A stretch of 6,704 bases of DNA. Origin: an uncultured Chloroflexota bacterium (GTDB lineage: Bacteria > Chloroflexota > Dehalococcoidia > UBA2247 > RBG-13-53-26). The DNA lies in contig CALMBS010000045.1 in assembly GCA_937860285.1 (NCBI GenBank), forward strand, positions 1-6,704, given 5' to 3'. Below the pieces are notes generated by a model. That model was not told where the DNA came from and did not search any database. It saw nothing but the letters and a program-made list of their open reading frames with translations. The position numbers and the translations under genes are program-made. Below are positions 5,489 to 6,704 of this stretch, in pieces (position 1 is the stretch's first letter; each line of letters starts with the position of its first letter).

Positions 5489-6313
5489 GTGCCTGTGCTC
5501 TACGTTGTGGCCACCCCCATAGGCAACCTGGAGGACGTGACGCTGCGCGCCATCCGCGTCCTCAAGGAGGTCGGGCTGATCGCTGCCGAGGACACGCGGC
5601 GGACCAGGCTCCTGCTCGATCACTACGGCATCCAGACCCCCATGACCAGCTACTACGAGCACAACAAGACGGCCAAGCTGGCTTACCTGCTGCGCATGGT
5701 GGAGCAGAAGGACATGGCCCTGGTGTCGGAGGCCGGGATGCCCGGGATCAGCGATCCCGGGTACGAGCTGGTGGCGGCGGCCGCCAGACAGGGTATCCCC
5801 GTGGTGGCCATTCCGGGCCCATCGGCTATCGTGTCCGCCGTGGCCGTCTCCGGCCTCCCGGCGGACCAGTTCGTCTACCTGGGCTTCCTGCCGCGGAGGA
5901 AGGCGGAGCGGGTCCGCCTGCTGGAAGAGGTGGCCCGGGAGACCCGGCCGCTGGTCGCCTTTGAGGCCCCCCATCGCCTCGCCGCCGCCCTGGAGGACGT
6001 GCTGGCGGTGCTGGGGGACAGGAGGATGGCCGCGGCCCGCGAGCTGACCAAGCTGCACGAGGAGGTGTTCCGGGGCACGGTCAGCGCGGCCCGCGAGCAC
6101 TTCCGGGAGCCCAGGGGCGAGTTCACCCTGGTCATCGAGGGTTGCGCCCCGGCGGAGCCCGGGGAAATAACGGCCGACATAGAAGACGAGATCCGGGCCC
6201 TGCAGGAAAAGCGGGTCCCGGCCAAAGAGGGGGTCTCCCTCCTCTCCCTCAGCACCGGCCTGCCGCGGAAGGCGCTCTACCGGGCCTGGCTGGCGCTCCA
6301 GCGCGACCGGTGA
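5489..6313 (+). CDS. rsmI: 16S rRNA (cytidine1402-2'-O)-methyltransferase RsmI
   Basis: SAM-dependent methyltransferase that 2'-O-methylates C1402 in the decoding centre of 16S rRNA. 274 residues, close to the usual 280. The tetrapyrrole-methylase fold shows LYVVATPIGNLEDVTLRA (4-21), AEDTRRTR (33-40), YYEHNK (55-60), ALVSEAGMPGISDPG (77-91) and AIPGPSA (107-113). The C-terminal part contains FEAPHR (158-163), RELTKLHEEVFRGT (184-197) and a short helical module around GLPRKALYRAWLAL (257-270). The glycine motif usually reads SDAGTP; here it is SEAGMP. The GTG at 5489 is preferred because RsmI proteins begin just before LYxVATPIGN; starting at the in-frame ATG at 5411 would add 26 residues unlike the family. 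Followed 39 nt later by metG on the same strand, so the two translation-related genes are probably cotranscribed. Confidence 0.95.
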   Translation: MPVLYVVATPIGNLEDVTLRAIRVLKEVGLIAAEDTRRTRLLLDHYGIQTPMTSYYEHNKTAKLAYLLRMVEQKDMALVSEAGMPGISDPGYELVAAAARQGIPVVAIPGPSAIVSAVAVSGLPADQFVYLGFLPRRKAERVRLLEEVARETRPLVAFEAPHRLAAALEDVLAVLGDRRMAAARELTKLHEEVFRGTVSAAREHFREPRGEFTLVIEGCAPAEPGEITADIEDEIRALQEKRVPAKEGVSLLSLSTGLPRKALYRAWLALQRDR

Positions 6314-6322
6314 GGGATTGTG

Positions 6323-6331
6323 TGCTAGAAT
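6323..6331 (+). promoter_or_regulatory. Possible extended -10 promoter element for metG
   Basis: TGCTAGAAT matches the extended -10 form TGnTATAAT with one mismatch. It is in the 39-nt gap after rsmI, 21 nt before the metG ATG. There is no clear -35, which extended -10 promoters can lack. It may add an internal start to an rsmI-metG transcript. Confidence 0.35.
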
Positions 6332-6334
6332 AAC

Positions 6335-6340
6335 AGGGAG
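6335..6340 (+). promoter_or_regulatory. Ribosome binding site of metG
   Basis: AGGGAG lies 12 nt before the ATG at 6353, somewhat farther than usual. No better match is nearer, and the protein N-terminus fits this ATG. Confidence 0.5.
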
Positions 6341-6352
6341 AGTCGGACCTTC

Positions 6353-6704
6353 ATGGAGCGTATTCTCGTCTGCGTAGCCTGGCCTTATGCCAACGGCTCG
6401 CTGCACCTGGGGCATATCGCCGGGGCCTACCTTCCGGCAGACATCTTCGCCCGCTATCATCGTGCCCGGGGGAGCGAGGTCCTGATGGTGTCCGGCAGCG
6501 ATCAGCACGGCACCCCCATCACCATCCGCGCCGAGCAGGAGAACACCACGCCGCAGCAGGTGGCCTCCCGGTATCACGCCGAGTTCCTGGAGTCCTGGAA
6601 GAGGCTGGGGATCGAGTTCGACCTCTTCACCACCACCGGCACCGCCAACCACGCCCGGGTGGTCCATGACATCTTCACCACGCTGCTGAAGAAGGGGCAC
6701 ATCT
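6353..6704 (+). CDS. metG: Methionyl-tRNA synthetase, N-terminal 117 residues, cut by window edge
   Basis: Charges tRNA-Met with methionine in the cytosol. The visible part is the start of the class I Rossmann catalytic domain: VAWPYANGSLHLGHIAGAYLPADIFARYHR (residues 8-37) contains the HIGH-type signature HLGH at 18-21. VSGSDQHGTPIT (46-57) is the methionine-pocket segment that commonly reads SGSDEHGTPI, and WKRLGIEFDLF (82-92) follows. Trp10 and Tyr12 fit the conserved AWPYANG of the family. The KMSKS loop, anticodon-binding domain and any C-terminal tRNA-binding domain lie beyond the window. The ATG at 6353 puts the core motif at the usual distance from the N-terminus. It lies 39 nt after rsmI. 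Confidence 0.97.
   Translation, partial: MERILVCVAWPYANGSLHLGHIAGAYLPADIFARYHRARGSEVLMVSGSDQHGTPITIRAEQENTTPQQVASRYHAEFLESWKRLGIEFDLFTTTGTANHARVVHDIFTTLLKKGHI

Noticed and set aside
5408..6700. 430-codon open frame on the minus strand opposite rsmI and metG
   Set aside because: It is antisense to two recognisable genes, with a biased Gly/Pro/His/Gln composition and no family motifs.

Overview
This 6.7 kb, GC-rich window (roughly 60-65% G+C by eye) is a compact stretch of bacterial housekeeping genes. Seven protein-coding genes are supported, two of them cut by the window edges. I see no RNA gene, mobile element, CRISPR array, phage gene or sign of recent transfer. The CBS-less GuaB3-type IMP dehydrogenase homologue, the unusual nucleotide-binding loop of GpsA (GSAAWG), the PlsY motif GSGRTGATN and the run der-plsY-gpsA would fit a GC-rich member of the Chloroflexota, perhaps Dehalococcoidia. 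That assignment rests on memory of family features and is a low-confidence inference.

Minus-strand block, read from right to left: guaB3 (IMP dehydrogenase-like, 4199-5347), argF (ornithine carbamoyltransferase, 3285-4229, TTG start overlapping guaB3 by 31 nt), der (double GTPase for 50S assembly, 1908-3236), plsY (acyl-phosphate:G3P acyltransferase, 1250-1897) and gpsA (glycerol-3-phosphate dehydrogenase, start at 1093, C-terminus beyond the left edge). A sigma70-type promoter with an extended -10 precedes guaB3. A second good promoter lies in the 156-nt gap between plsY and gpsA. The first four genes are close or overlapping and probably form one operon. gpsA has its own promoter but could also receive readthrough, because no convincing intrinsic terminator precedes it.

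Plus-strand block: rsmI (16S rRNA C1402 2'-O-methyltransferase, GTG start at 5489) and metG (methionyl-tRNA synthetase, start at 6353, cut by the right edge) run divergently from guaB3. The 141-nt divergent region 5348-5488 holds the guaB3 promoter, a perfect 12-bp palindrome in the guaB3 leader and a weaker candidate -10 for rsmI.

Functionally, GpsA makes sn-glycerol-3-phosphate and PlsY acylates it, so two consecutive steps of phospholipid synthesis are adjacent. Der, RsmI and MetG serve the translation apparatus, GuaB3 probably serves guanine nucleotide supply, and ArgF serves arginine synthesis. Nothing looks like a new system. The points most worth a second look are active-site departures in ArgF (HPLP for HCLP) and GpsA (second loop glycine replaced by alanine), the identity of the CBS-less IMPDH homologue, and two inverted repeats in promoter leaders.
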